This document shows, piece after piece, positions 1 to 8,156 of a DNA stretch of 14,586 nt. Source of the DNA: Tricholomella constricta (lineage: Eukaryota; Basidiomycota; Agaricomycetes; Agaricales; Lyophyllaceae); the NCBI GenBank assembly GCA_013368375.1, contig JAACJP010000111.1, forward strand, positions 1 to 14,586. Direction: 5' to 3'. How positions within the stretch are numbered: position 1 is the stretch's first letter; each line of letters starts with the position of its first letter. Both the position numbers and the translations under genes were made by a program. The notes beneath the pieces are model-generated. The model was not told where the DNA came from. It searched no databases and saw nothing but the letters and a program-made list of their open reading frames with translations.

Positions 1-324
1 CCCGTTTCCCCGGCGCCCTCTCTCCCTGGGATTGCCACCCTTCTCGATGGGAGTGTCGGGGCGGTCCCCGAGTCGTCCCCCGTTCCTCTCCCACCTCCTG
101 TCCCTCGTCTGATCATCCGCCTGCCCGTCCGATCCCAACAGATCCGTCGCCCTCGTTCCACCACTCCCGAGGCCGATTTCGAGTTTGCTAGTGACCCTGT
201 GTCGCGTCCGGCGGCGACTTCGTTGTCGTGGGGGCCCCTCTTCACTGATGCAATTTTGGCGGAGGTGTTGCGTACCGCTGTGCGGGTTCCTCCCTCCTTG
301 GCCTGGTGTGAGGCGCATGAGCCG

Positions 325-391
325 GTATGTCGCCCTTCTTCTGCGATCGAGTCCAGCGTTTCAGCTGATTCCTTTTCGGGGTCTTCGTTAG
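325..391 (+). other. Intron before the zinc cluster (67 nt, phase 0)
   Basis: The donor is GTATGT at 325-330 and the acceptor is TAG at 389-391, with a branch-like GCTGAT at 364-369. Removing it joins the codons for CEAHEP to CDRC without changing phase, and it removes an in-frame TGA that otherwise ends the upstream exon at 394-396. The gene at 13371 has a phase-0 intron at the same place relative to its own CDRC, which supports this call. Confidence 0.7.
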
Positions 392-1429
392 TGTGATCGG
401 TGTCGGACGCGTCGGCTGTCTTGTCGATTTCAGGAGGTTCATCTTCGTGGGACCCTGCCCTGTGTTGAGTGTCGTGCGGCGCATTCCCTGTGCTCGCTTT
501 CGTTGGACCATGGCCTAGAGGTGGCAGCTAGGCAGTTGGGAATTCCGTTGGAGTGGCTTCGCTCTCACGCCAAGGGTTTTACTTTCTCCCGCCCTGGCGT
601 TGCGATGTCTTTTACCAGCATCCGTCGCGCCCTGCATTTGCCAATCCCGCCTCCTCTTCCCGCCGCCTCTTCGTCCGTTGTAGGGACTGGTGCCGTTTCA
701 CTTCCTCCTGCTCCCCCTCCTCGTGCTATTTTCCGTGGTACGCGAGGTCAGGGACGAAGGTCTGTGCCTGTCGGTCGTGGGGGTGCGCGCTTGTCTGTTC
801 CGGAGGCGCGCCCTTCGCCTATGCCTGGTTATTCCCCTCTCCCCCTCCGATAGCTCGGTTTCCCTTTCCCTGTTCGTCGTCTTGGGGCCCGCCATGCGTG
901 CGCTTCTCCGGATTCTCCCATCGTCGGGCCCTCGGAGCCTCTCTTTTTTAAAGGGTCGTCCGCCTCGGTCTCTCCTTCACCGGGTTCTTGGCACCAGGCT
1001 TCCCCTCCCACTATGTTGATGTCATCCCCCCTGCCGCTGCTCCTGGCTCTTGCTTGCTTCCTTCGCCTGAGGAGCACCTTCGTCTTCGGCGCTCTCTATG
1101 ACCAGGAGGTCGTGCGTCGCGCAGGCTTTGTCCGTCCCAGGTAGAGCGTCTGCCAGGCCGAGGGCGAACACAACAAGGGTCGTTTTCGCGGGAGTCTTAT
1201 CCCAACTCGCCGACGAGCGTTGTTGAGCGTTTTCTTCATCTGCAGGCGCAGACATCGAGTGTCGTGGAGGTCGTCGACGTCGATCGTGACGCCGAGGTCG
1301 AGGATCTGCGGATGCAGGTTATGGGTCTTGAGGATGAGGTTGCTGGTCTTCAGGGGCACGTCGTCCATCTTCAGGAGGTCCGGAACCATTGGCGTGGTCA
1401 AGCCTTGGACCTTCGCGTTTGCACCGATG

Positions 1430-1477
1430 GTGAGTCTTTCTTTTGTCTTCTTTCGTTCTCTTTTTTTTCACCTCCAG
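1430..1477 (+). other. Intron after the leucine zipper (48 nt)
   Basis: The donor is GTGAGT at 1430-1435 and the acceptor CAG at 1475-1477, preceded by a long pyrimidine tract (about 1435-1475). The intron length is a multiple of three and has no in-frame stop, so the frame stays open whether or not it is spliced. The pyrimidine-rich interior translates to a Phe/Ser-rich peptide unlike its flanks, which favours splicing. No strong branch site is seen. Confidence 0.6.
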
Positions 1478-1810
1478 AATTTGTTGTAGCCCTTGAGCTT
1501 GCGCGTGTTGCTTTCGCATCCGATATGTTTGTTGCGGATGGCGCTCTGCGTCGCGCCCTCTCGTCGAGATGGAGGCGTCGCCGGTCCGGGGTATCGTCGA
1601 CGCCGCTCACGCAGATTCTTGAGCAGCATTCTCTCCGCGAGCTTTTTCGCCTCTCCATCGATCCCGAGTCCCTTTTCCCGCCTTCGAGCATTTCCTTGCT
1701 CTTCATCGTCATCTCTCACTCGTGAAGACGCCCTTGCGGAGTTCGTGTCTCAGTCTCAATTGATCGCCGACGACGAGCAGGACATCGCGTCGATGCTTCC
1801 TCTGGAGGTA

Positions 1811-2032
1811 TGTCGGAAATTTCCGAGCCGGCAAATAACCTAATATAACTGACGCAATCCATTTAATCACGGCCCGGATTATGACCGGGGTCATGATCGT
1901 GGTTATGACCAAATATAACCAACACTCGGTGATTGCCATGCCGGTCATGATTACAGTTGTGATCCAGATCATAACCTGACCGTGAGAATTATAATCGAGC
2001 TGGATTTCAAGCCGGGCCAGAAATTTCCGACA
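1811..2032. mobile_element. MITE-like inverted-repeat element with TA target duplication
   Basis: The left end TGTCGGAAATTTCCGAGCC (from 1811) is mirrored at the right end (to 2032). Counting the flanking TA, 21 of 24 terminal bases pair as an inverted repeat. TA flanks both sides (1809-1810 and 2033-2034). Deleting the element plus one TA restores an uninterrupted frame from the codons for LPLE through to KRRRIE-stop, so the empty site is readable in the sequence. The 222-bp body is AT-richer than its surroundings and has no coding capacity. A TA duplication and short TIRs fit a non-autonomous Tc1/mariner-like DNA transposon; the superfamily is an inference. Confidence 0.8.
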
Positions 2033-2118
2033 TAGGGGTGGTTGGGGAGGTGGGGGTTGGGCGCGAGGACGGTTCCTCTGCCAGTGCAGGTCCCTCCAAG
2101 CGTCGTCGCATCGAGTAG

Positions 2119-2322
2119 ACGGTCTTTTTTCGCAGTGTCTTGGACTTCTTTCATTTCCTCTTGCCAAATATTTACACTTGAAGTTCGTTTATTTTTTCTT
2201 GGTATCGTTTCTCTTTCGTAATGTTGTTGTCAGGAGGTACGAATACATATAACACAGTTTGTCTTCTTGAAATGGATTTGCATAATTTTTTCGTGATGTG
2301 CATGGGTGTTCGTCGAGTCGTT
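2119..2322. other. Non-coding junction between host-type gene and element 1
   Basis: This AT-richer stretch lies between the stop of the zinc-cluster gene (2118) and the pol stop of element 1 (2323). It should hold the 3' UTR of the first and the polypurine tract and 3' LTR of the second. On the minus strand there are purine runs (for example at about 2188-2215) that could be a polypurine tract, but no copy of the candidate 5' LTR (9638-9995) is recognisable. The 3' end of element 1 therefore seems lost. Confidence 0.5.
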
Positions 2323-5300
2323 TTAAATCGTGGGGTCCCGTGGCTTTCTCGGGAAAAGTCGGTGGAATTCGAGGGCCATGTCTTTTGCTCCCTCTATATT
2401 CTCCGCTGGTTCCCAGGTATCGTCTTCGGGGCCGTACCCTTCCCATCGTACCAAGTAGAGGACGTGTTTCCCTCGTGTTCGGGAATCTAGGATTTGTCCC
2501 ACTTCGTAGTGTTCTTCGCCCTCGACTTTGATCGTCTGCGGAGGTGGTTTCGATCGTCTGGGGAAATTCTCGTGTTGGTGCTTCTCGAGTAACTTGACGT
2601 GGAAGACGTTGTGAATCCCTTTCAGTGTCGGAGGTAGTTCCAGTCGATACGCATGGCTGGAAATCTTCTGCAGGATTTTGAAGGGGCCCAGTCTCCGGTG
2701 GTCTAGCTTTTTGGAGGGGTGTTTCGTTTTGATGTTCCGGCAGTCGAGCCATACCTCCGTTCCTACAGCCCAGTCAGGTGTAGGGTCCCGCTTCTTGTCC
2801 GCGAATCGTTTGTAGGCTTCGTTTGCGATCTCTATTTCTTTGCGGAGGTAGTCCTGGAGGGTCCGGAGGTCTACGGCTACCTCCTGGGCTTCTTTCGCCG
2901 GTATATCTTTTATAGAGATTGTCAAGCGGGGGTGATAACCCTTGTTCGCAAAGAAAGGGGAAACTCCCGTGGTCGAATGGGTCGTATTGTTGTACGTGAA
3001 TTCCGCCAGAGGGAGCTGTGTTCGCCAGTTGGTCTGGAGATAGTTCACGTACATCCGGAGGTATTGTTCCAGTGTCTGATTTACTCGTTCCGTCTGGCCG
3101 TCGGTCTCCGGGTGATACGCTGTCGAAAGGTTCGATTTGATGTCCAGGGCTTTACATAGCGAGCTCCAGAAACGGGAGACGAAGAGGGTGCCTCTGTCGG
3201 AGATGATGTCATCAGGCAGTCCGTGTTTGGAGAAGACATGTTCCAAGAATAGCTGAGCAAGTTCCTTTGCTGTGTCCGTTGTGTGACAGGGTATGAAGAT
3301 GCCTTGCTTGGTGAGGCGGCATACTACGACCAGTATGGCGTCGTACCCATCCGATTCCGGTAATTCTACGATGTGGTCCATGGATATGGAGGCCCACGCC
3401 CTTCGCCCGATCTGGAGTGGTTTCAATAATCCGTATGGGCTATGGCGTGGGACCTTCGCTCTTTTACAGGTATGACAGCTTCGGACGTATCGAGTGACCT
3501 CCTTCCGTAATCCGGGCCAGAAATAAGTCCTCATGATGAGTTGTGTGGTCTTTCTGATCCCTGGATGTCCGCGCAGTTTGTGATCGTGGTGTTGCTGTAG
3601 GATGTCGAGTCGTAATCTGGAATGGTCCGGTACATAGATTCTTCCGTCGCGAAGGAGTAGTTTGTGATCATCGGATAGGGAGAATGCGGAGGTCTCTTCT
3701 CCGGGTTTGGGTGCATGCCTTTCGAAGAAATCGTCTCGGGGTGCGTTCCGAACATTGTTTAGTAGGAGCTCCTCGTTCAGTATTAGGGCCGCGTTCAATC
3801 GTTCGGGGGGTATGATGATGCGGTTGTTGAAGGAGTTGTGATCCTGCTCGAAACCCTTCTTTGGATACACGTCCGCTCTTCGCGTAAGGGCATCTGGCTT
3901 CGCTCCCAGTCTTCCGGGTCGATAGTTTATCTGGAAGTCGAAGTTTGCCAGGCATTCCGACCATCGTGCTTGTCTGCGACTGAGTTGTTTGGTCGTGGAG
4001 AAGTACTGTAGGTTGTTGTGGTCGGAGTACACTTGAATGCGGTGGGGAGATCCCTCTAGGTAGGCCCTCCATTGCTTAAACACTTCCACGATTGCTAGGA
4101 GCTCCTTGTCATAGATGTCGTAGTTGAGCTCTGCATCTATCATAGTTCTCGCGTAGAAGGCGACCGGACGTAAGTCTTGTGATGTCTCGTCAATTTGGGA
4201 GATGATCCCCGCTATGGCGAAGTCGGAGGCATCGCACTCTAGTATCACCGGTAGTTGAGGATCGAAGTGTCGTAGGATGGGTGCGGAGGAGAATGCTTTC
4301 TTCAATAGCTCGAAGACTCCTTCGCATTCGGAATCCCATTTCCAGATTGTGTCCTTTTGCGTGAGTTTGTTTAACCTCTTCGTTATGCCCGAGTAATTGT
4401 CGATAAACCGCCGATAGAAGTTTGCAAAGCCTAGGAAGGATTGGAGTTCTTTGACCTTCGTGGGTCTAGGCCACTTCCGGATCGCGTCGACTTTTCCTGG
4501 ATCCATTTTCACTCCGCCAGGGGATACAATGACGCCTAGATATTCGATCTCCGTAGTGTGAAATGTGCATTTCTCCGGTTTCGCATGAAGGTTATGTTTC
4601 CGGAGCCTCTCGAGGACCTTCCGAACGTGTCCGTGATGTTCCTCTAAGGTCTCCGAGAAGACCAGGATGTCGTCGAGGTAGATTATTACGAACACGTCGT
4701 TCATGTCGTGAAAGATGTCGTTCATGAAGTGTTGGAACGTCGCGGGTGAGTTTGTCATGCCGAAGGGCATTACCAGGTATTCGAAAAGTCCGTATCGAGT
4801 GCGGAAGGCTGTCTTCCATTCGTGTCCCGGAGCTATGTGGACGTTGTTGTAACCCACTCGGAGGTCGATCTTCGAGTATACTTTCGCTTTTTGAAGTCGG
4901 TCTATGAGGTCTCCGATCAGAGGTAGAGGGTAACGGTTTTTCTTGGTGATTCGATTTAATCCTCTATAGTCCACGCATAGTCGGAGTGATCCGTCCTTCT
5001 TCTTTGCGAATAGTACCGGAGCTCCCGCTGACGAACTTGAAGGTCGGATGAACCCTTTTCCGAGCATCTCGTCGATGTAATCCTTCAATGCTTTCAACTC
5101 CAGTTCGGACATGTTGTATATCTTTCCGAAGGGAGGGGTAGTGTTTTCGTCGAGTTCCACTGTGTGATCGTAGGGTCGGTGTGGGGGGATGGTTTTCGCT
5201 TCGCCCGCTGAGAATACGTCTTCGAAGTCCCTGTACTCCGGAGGTACGACTTCCTCAAAGATTTCCTTTTCTGTCTTTGGTTGCTTGGGTTCGTCGTCGG

Positions 5301-6822
5301 AGGTGTTATTGGCATGGAGGTGTTCTTCCTTTTCGGTGGGGGAGATGTGTAGTTGGAACGCTGTGGCTCCGTCCCTGATGAGGTTCGCGAATGGCGCTGC
5401 TTCGATCAGGCGGATGTTTTGTGTTTCGACATCCTCTTCTCCCTCTCCGGTTTCATCTTCGACCTCCGTTTCTGGGTTGGTTTCCTCTTCTTCCTGTGTT
5501 TCTGTCGTTGGGGACGTTGCGGATTTCCGTTTGGGGTGGGGTTTGAATTTGGACCTCGGAACGTTTGGAGGGAAGTAGTTCGGTGGGGGTGGTTTTCGGG
5601 TGCGTTTCCGTCCCGTTACCTCCTCTGGCGACTCGGTTGTCGGTGTTGGTACTTCCTCTTGGGGTTCGTTGGTGTTTGGGCGGGTGTCTTCCTCCTTCTT
5701 GATGTCGTTGGAGGTGTCGTTCTGGTCGTTATCGTTGTCCAGGATGTCCCTGAGGAGGGGTTGTTTTTCCAAAAGGGGGTTGGCTGGTTTCGGAGCTTCG
5801 ACGTCTTCCTCCTCCTCAAGGGTCACGGTTCCCCATTGCGTCTTCTGGGAAAGCGATATCGCGGCTAGTCCTGCCCCTTGTTCCATGGTCATGGACATTT
5901 CCCGCCAGTCGATGTCCGGATTTGCTTCCCGTAACCAAGGTAATCCAAGCACTACTGGTGTGGCTGGATGTAACTGTGTTATGAGGAGGTCGACCTTATA
6001 CTCTAGTCCGTTCTCGAGTTTGATCGTTTCGGGACTATGGTGTGAAATGGCTCCGCCTCCGCTGGGGTTTCCGTCGAACAGTTGTAGGGTCATGGGGTTG
6101 GCGAGAGGTTCCGGTTTCGTACACGAGGATTGTGCTATGAAATTTCCCGCCGCCCCACTATCAATAAGTGCCCGTAGACGCGTTGCAGATCCCTCCAACT
6201 GTACTTCGATCGTGAAGGAGCGAGCCGACCGTGAGGGTAAGCGTTGAGCTCCTGTGCCTGTTGTTGTTGGAGCGACTTCCTTTTTCCTTCGGAGGTCCGG
6301 TAGTGATCCTTCGATTTTGCCGTTTGACCCCCGTCGTAGCGTGATGCAGAGGTCTTTCCAATTTATGTGGGGATTGACCTCCTTCAGCCATGATAGTCCC
6401 AGTACTATCGTCGCTGTCTCGTGGAGTTTCGTTATGAGGAATCTTATCCTCTGAGTGGTGCCGTCACTGAATTTGACGTCGTTGGTGGTATAGTGTGTGA
6501 TTTTGCCTGATGCGGAGAGTTCTCCGTCAAATAGGCAGAGGTTTATTGGGGGGTTGAGCTCCTCAAGGTGGAGCCCACGTGATGTCGCCATGACGGAGTC
6601 CATGAAGTTGTCGGTAGCTCCGCTGTCGATGAGCGTGTTTTCGGGGTCTTCTCCTCCTCCGTTTGGCGTGAGGTGTATTAGGAATGCCAGTGACGAATGG
6701 GAGGAGAGAGTTACTGTGCGGGTGTCCGTTGTCGATAATGCCGTTGCGCGTAGTTTAGTGTCAAGGTCCGGTTTTAGGTCTTCGCGATTCAGAGCCCGGG
6801 CAAGTCCTGAATCGCCCCCGCG
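2323..6822 (-). CDS. pol: Pol polyprotein: tandem protease, RT, RNase H, integrase, chromodomain
   Basis: Probably made as a Gag-Pol fusion by -1 frameshifting at 6822-6828; the frame is open upstream to about 6930 and its first ATG is at 6603. Counting from that ATG (1426 residues): a first retropepsin-like unit has DSGA just upstream of residue 1 and IVLGLSWL at 66-73; a second has DSGA at 148-151 and VVLGLPWL at 217-224. A charged spacer covers about 240-400. RT has D580 and YLDD 642-645. RNase H has D791, E834 and D861. Integrase has the His/Cys zinc motif (H1006, H1013, C1043, C1046) and catalytic D1076, D1136, E1172 (D-x35-E), then a GPY/F-like LGPF motif at about 1305. A chromodomain (about 1362-1420; Y1366, W1387, Y1390) closes the protein. 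It copies element RNA into DNA and integrates it, with the chromodomain expected to steer insertion to methylated-histone heterochromatin. Confidence 0.95.
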   Translation of the reverse strand, partial: RGGDSGLARALNREDLKPDLDTKLRATALSTTDTRTVTLSSHSSLAFLIHLTPNGGGEDPENTLIDSGATDNFMDSVMATSRGLHLEELNPPINLCLFDGELSASGKITHYTTNDVKFSDGTTQRIRFLITKLHETATIVLGLSWLKEVNPHINWKDLCITLRRGSNGKIEGSLPDLRRKKEVAPTTTGTGAQRLPSRSARSFTIEVQLEGSATRLRALIDSGAAGNFIAQSSCTKPEPLANPMTLQLFDGNPSGGGAISHHSPETIKLENGLEYKVDLLITQLHPATPVVLGLPWLREANPDIDWREMSMTMEQGAGLAAISLSQKTQWGTVTLEEEEDVEAPKPANPLLEKQPLLRDILDNDNDQNDTSNDIKKEEDTRPNTNEPQEEVPTPTTESPEEVTGRKRTRKPPPPNYFPPNVPRSKFKPHPKRKSATSPTTETQEEEETNPETEVEDETGEGEEDVETQNIRLIEAAPFANLIRDGATAFQLHISPTEKEEHLHANNTSDDEPKQPKTEKEIFEEVVPPEYRDFEDVFSAGEAKTIPPHRPYDHTVELDENTTPPFGKIYNMSELELKALKDYIDEMLGKGFIRPSSSSAGAPVLFAKKKDGSLRLCVDYRGLNRITKKNRYPLPLIGDLIDRLQKAKVYSKIDLRVGYNNVHIAPGHEWKTAFRTRYGLFEYLVMPFGMTNSPATFQHFMNDIFHDMNDVFVIIYLDDILVFSETLEEHHGHVRKVLERLRKHNLHAKPEKCTFHTTEIEYLGVIVSPGGVKMDPGKVDAIRKWPRPTKVKELQSFLGFANFYRRFIDNYSGITKRLNKLTQKDTIWKWDSECEGVFELLKKAFSSAPILRHFDPQLPVILECDASDFAIAGIISQIDETSQDLRPVAFYARTMIDAELNYDIYDKELLAIVEVFKQWRAYLEGSPHRIQVYSDHNNLQYFSTTKQLSRRQARWSECLANFDFQINYRPGRLGAKPDALTRRADVYPKKGFEQDHNSFNNRIIIPPERLNAALILNEELLLNNVRNAPRDDFFERHAPKPGEETSAFSLSDDHKLLLRDGRIYVPDHSRLRLDILQQHHDHKLRGHPGIRKTTQLIMRTYFWPGLRKEVTRYVRSCHTCKRAKVPRHSPYGLLKPLQIGRRAWASISMDHIVELPESDGYDAILVVVCRLTKQGIFIPCHTTDTAKELAQLFLEHVFSKHGLPDDIISDRGTLFVSRFWSSLCKALDIKSNLSTAYHPETDGQTERVNQTLEQYLRMYVNYLQTNWRTQLPLAEFTYNNTTHSTTGVSPFFANKGYHPRLTISIKDIPAKEAQEVAVDLRTLQDYLRKEIEIANEAYKRFADKKRDPTPDWAVGTEVWLDCRNIKTKHPSKKLDHRRLGPFKILQKISSHAYRLELPPTLKGIHNVFHVKLLEKHQHENFPRRSKPPPQTIKVEGEEHYEVGQILDSRTRGKHVLYLVRWEGYGPEDDTWEPAENIEGAKDMALEFHRLFPRKPRDPTI

Positions 6823-6828
6823 TTTCCC
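6784..6828 (-). promoter_or_regulatory. Programmed -1 ribosomal frameshift signal between gag and pol
   Basis: The gag codons GAG GGA AAC contain the heptamer G GGA AAC (6828-6822) in the correct X XXY YYZ phase. A 6-nt spacer (6821-6816) follows, then a perfect 9-bp stem: GCGATTCAG (6815-6807) pairs with CTGAATCGC (6792-6784) around a 14-nt loop. The gag stop TGA (6791-6789) lies in the 3' arm. Slipping back one base gives GGG AAA and continues in the pol frame at CGC 6822. The pol frame has no ATG before the first protease active site, so such fusion is needed to express it. GGGAAAC is an established retroviral slippery heptamer. Function is inferred from sequence only. Confidence 0.85.
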
Positions 6829-8070
6829 TCTTCTGTCTTGTGATGGAATTCGAAGATGTCGTCGCCGATGAGGTAGGTGGCTCTGCCCATGGCGTTTGCT
6901 GTTGGGCAGTCGCGCATCCAGTGTTCCAGGTCACCGCATAGGATGCAGGCCTTGTCTCGAATTCGTTGTTGCTTTACGTCTTCGTCAATCTTCACCCAGG
7001 GGCGTGTTGACTTCTTGAAACCGAAGTTGTTGGCTTGTAGGGCCTCCTCGTCGTCCCATGCGATTTCCTGGTCTTGCGCCTTACCTTCCCTACCTGATTC
7101 CGGGTCCTGATCATGACTTTCGGCGTTCAAGCGTGCGTTCCTGTTCCCTTGAGCCGTTTGCGGCGTCGTGCGGCTTGCGGGTCCGGCCGAAGGTCCCATC
7201 GGAGGTCGTGCGGAGGTGTTGGGGGCGTTCGCGTTATTCGCCCAGAGGGGTTTGTAGGACTCTGGATTTTCTATGCGATGTTCCCAGTACCTCCGATCGA
7301 TTTGAGTGACCAGATCTCGGTAACCTTCGTAGGTTTCGGGGCTTGGTGCGATGGCCAGGACGTTGAGGATTCGCGGGGGGAGCGCTTTCCGGAGTGTGAA
7401 CTGCAGCGCTACCCAGTTCCAACCTGTTTCGTACGCTTCTTGTTCGAACTTGACGATGAATGCTGTGAACTTTTCCCAGTCCTTCATTTTCAGTCGCAAA
7501 ATGTTGTTCTCGGCTTCCACTCTCGAGTTCGGTATTCCGAAGCGTGATCCTAGTTCGTGTACGAATCCTTCCCAATTCGTGAACATTGGGTGTTGGGGGT
7601 TGTACGTGAGTTGCAGTCGAAAGTAGTCCATAGCTCCGTCCTTTAAGTAGGAGCTCGCGAATGACACCTTCAGGTGGTCCTGTTCGTAGGTGATCGCCTT
7701 GGCTTGAAACGTTACTAGGCATTCCGTGACGAAGGTCTTCCATCTCCTCGGTTCTTTTCCCGTGAAGGGGTCCGGTTTCCTGATGTCGATCTTCGATTCC
7801 AGGTTTAGGAGGTGTCGATACTGTTCCGGGGTCAAGTTTTGGTTTGGGCCTAAGAATTGTTGCGGTGGAGGTGGGGGTCGTTGGGGGTTTGCGAAGTGGC
7901 CTCCCCCTGGGTTTCCGGGCGGGCCTCCTCCTCCTCCTCCTCCGTGACCTCCCCCTCCCCATCCTGGGCCTCCTCCTCCCCATCCCGGACCTCCGGGGCC
8001 TCCAGGGCCTCCTGGTCCTTGTGGTGGTCCGTATCCTCCGTGACCTCCTCCTCCTCCGGGACCTCCTGTT
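6789..8070 (-). CDS. gag: Gag, capsid and nucleocapsid part
   Basis: This is the intact 3' portion of gag, ending at TGA 6791-6789. The frame is open through a Gly-rich run (8070-7917) into a Pro/Gln linker and then LTPEQYRHLL at about 7835. From there a capsid-like region contains KPDPFTGKEPRRWKTF and an AMDYFRLQL-type helix, as in Ty3/gypsy Gag (retrotrans_gag family). A CCHC zinc knuckle follows, C-x2-C-x4-H-x4-C (CILCGDLEHWMRDC, about 6936-6907). The C-terminus overlaps pol in the -1 frame. The protein should assemble the virus-like particle and bind element RNA through the knuckle. No ATG opens this segment; it belongs to the larger Gag starting at 9608. Confidence 0.88.
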
Positions 8071-8156
8071 CCCCCGGACCTCCCCCGCCTCCACCGGGGC
8101 CTCCCCCTCCTTCTCCGTAACCTCCTCCTCCCCTCCTGGTCCTCCGGGACCGTTTC
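7911..8156 (-). repeat. GGA-rich low-complexity tract inside gag
   Basis: The minus strand is dominated by GGA/GGG/GGC codons, including six consecutive GGA (+ strand CCT, 7924-7941), encoding a Gly-rich segment with scattered Trp, His and Tyr. All reading frames stay open here because GGA, GAG and AGG are all sense codons. This produces misleading Arg-rich and Glu-rich alternative readings. Two of the gag frame shifts fall in or next to G runs in this tract. Confidence 0.8.

Larger units (their letters stand above)
1..2118 (+). pseudogene. Zn(II)2Cys6 / leucine-zipper protein, 3' part, frame-broken
   Basis: Enters from the left edge and ends at TAG 2116-2118. Exon 1-324 is open in one frame and ends at donor GTATGT (325). 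The next exon starts at TGT 392 and encodes a canonical fungal zinc cluster, C-x2-C-x6-C-x12-C-x2-C-x6-C (392-484), beginning CDRCRTRRLSC. A Pro/Ser/Arg-rich stretch follows. Around 1306-1371 there is a four-leucine zipper (Leu codons at 1306, 1327, 1348, 1369), then an intron (1430-1477). The C-terminus ends in KRRRIE, possibly a nuclear localisation signal. Zn2Cys6 proteins are usually DNA-binding regulators; that role is inferred here. TAG 851-853 and several frame jumps (about 1095, 1140, 1225, 1565, 1615, 1680, 1720) break the frame, and an inverted-repeat element at 1811-2032 cuts the last 30 codons. It is either a decayed copy or one with many base-call errors. Confidence 0.6.

Noticed and set aside
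2119..2322. 3' LTR of element 1
   Set aside because: Only 204 bp are available, against a 358-bp candidate LTR, and no shared stretch longer than chance (for example TCACGAA near 2288) was found.
2189..2752. Minus-strand 187-residue open frame overlapping the end of pol
   Set aside because: It overlaps the chromodomain and integrase C-terminus in another frame and has no family-like motif; pol explains the region.
5189..6247. Plus-strand Ser/Phe-rich open frames opposite pol
   Set aside because: They lie antisense to the well-supported protease and spacer coding and show only complement-biased composition.
7234..8130. Arg-rich continuation of the middle gag frame down to 7234
   Set aside because: Past the G run at 8130-8133 this frame reads GGA repeats as AGG (Arg). 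The capsid and zinc-knuckle coding lies in another frame, so this part is a shadow of the Gly-rich tract.
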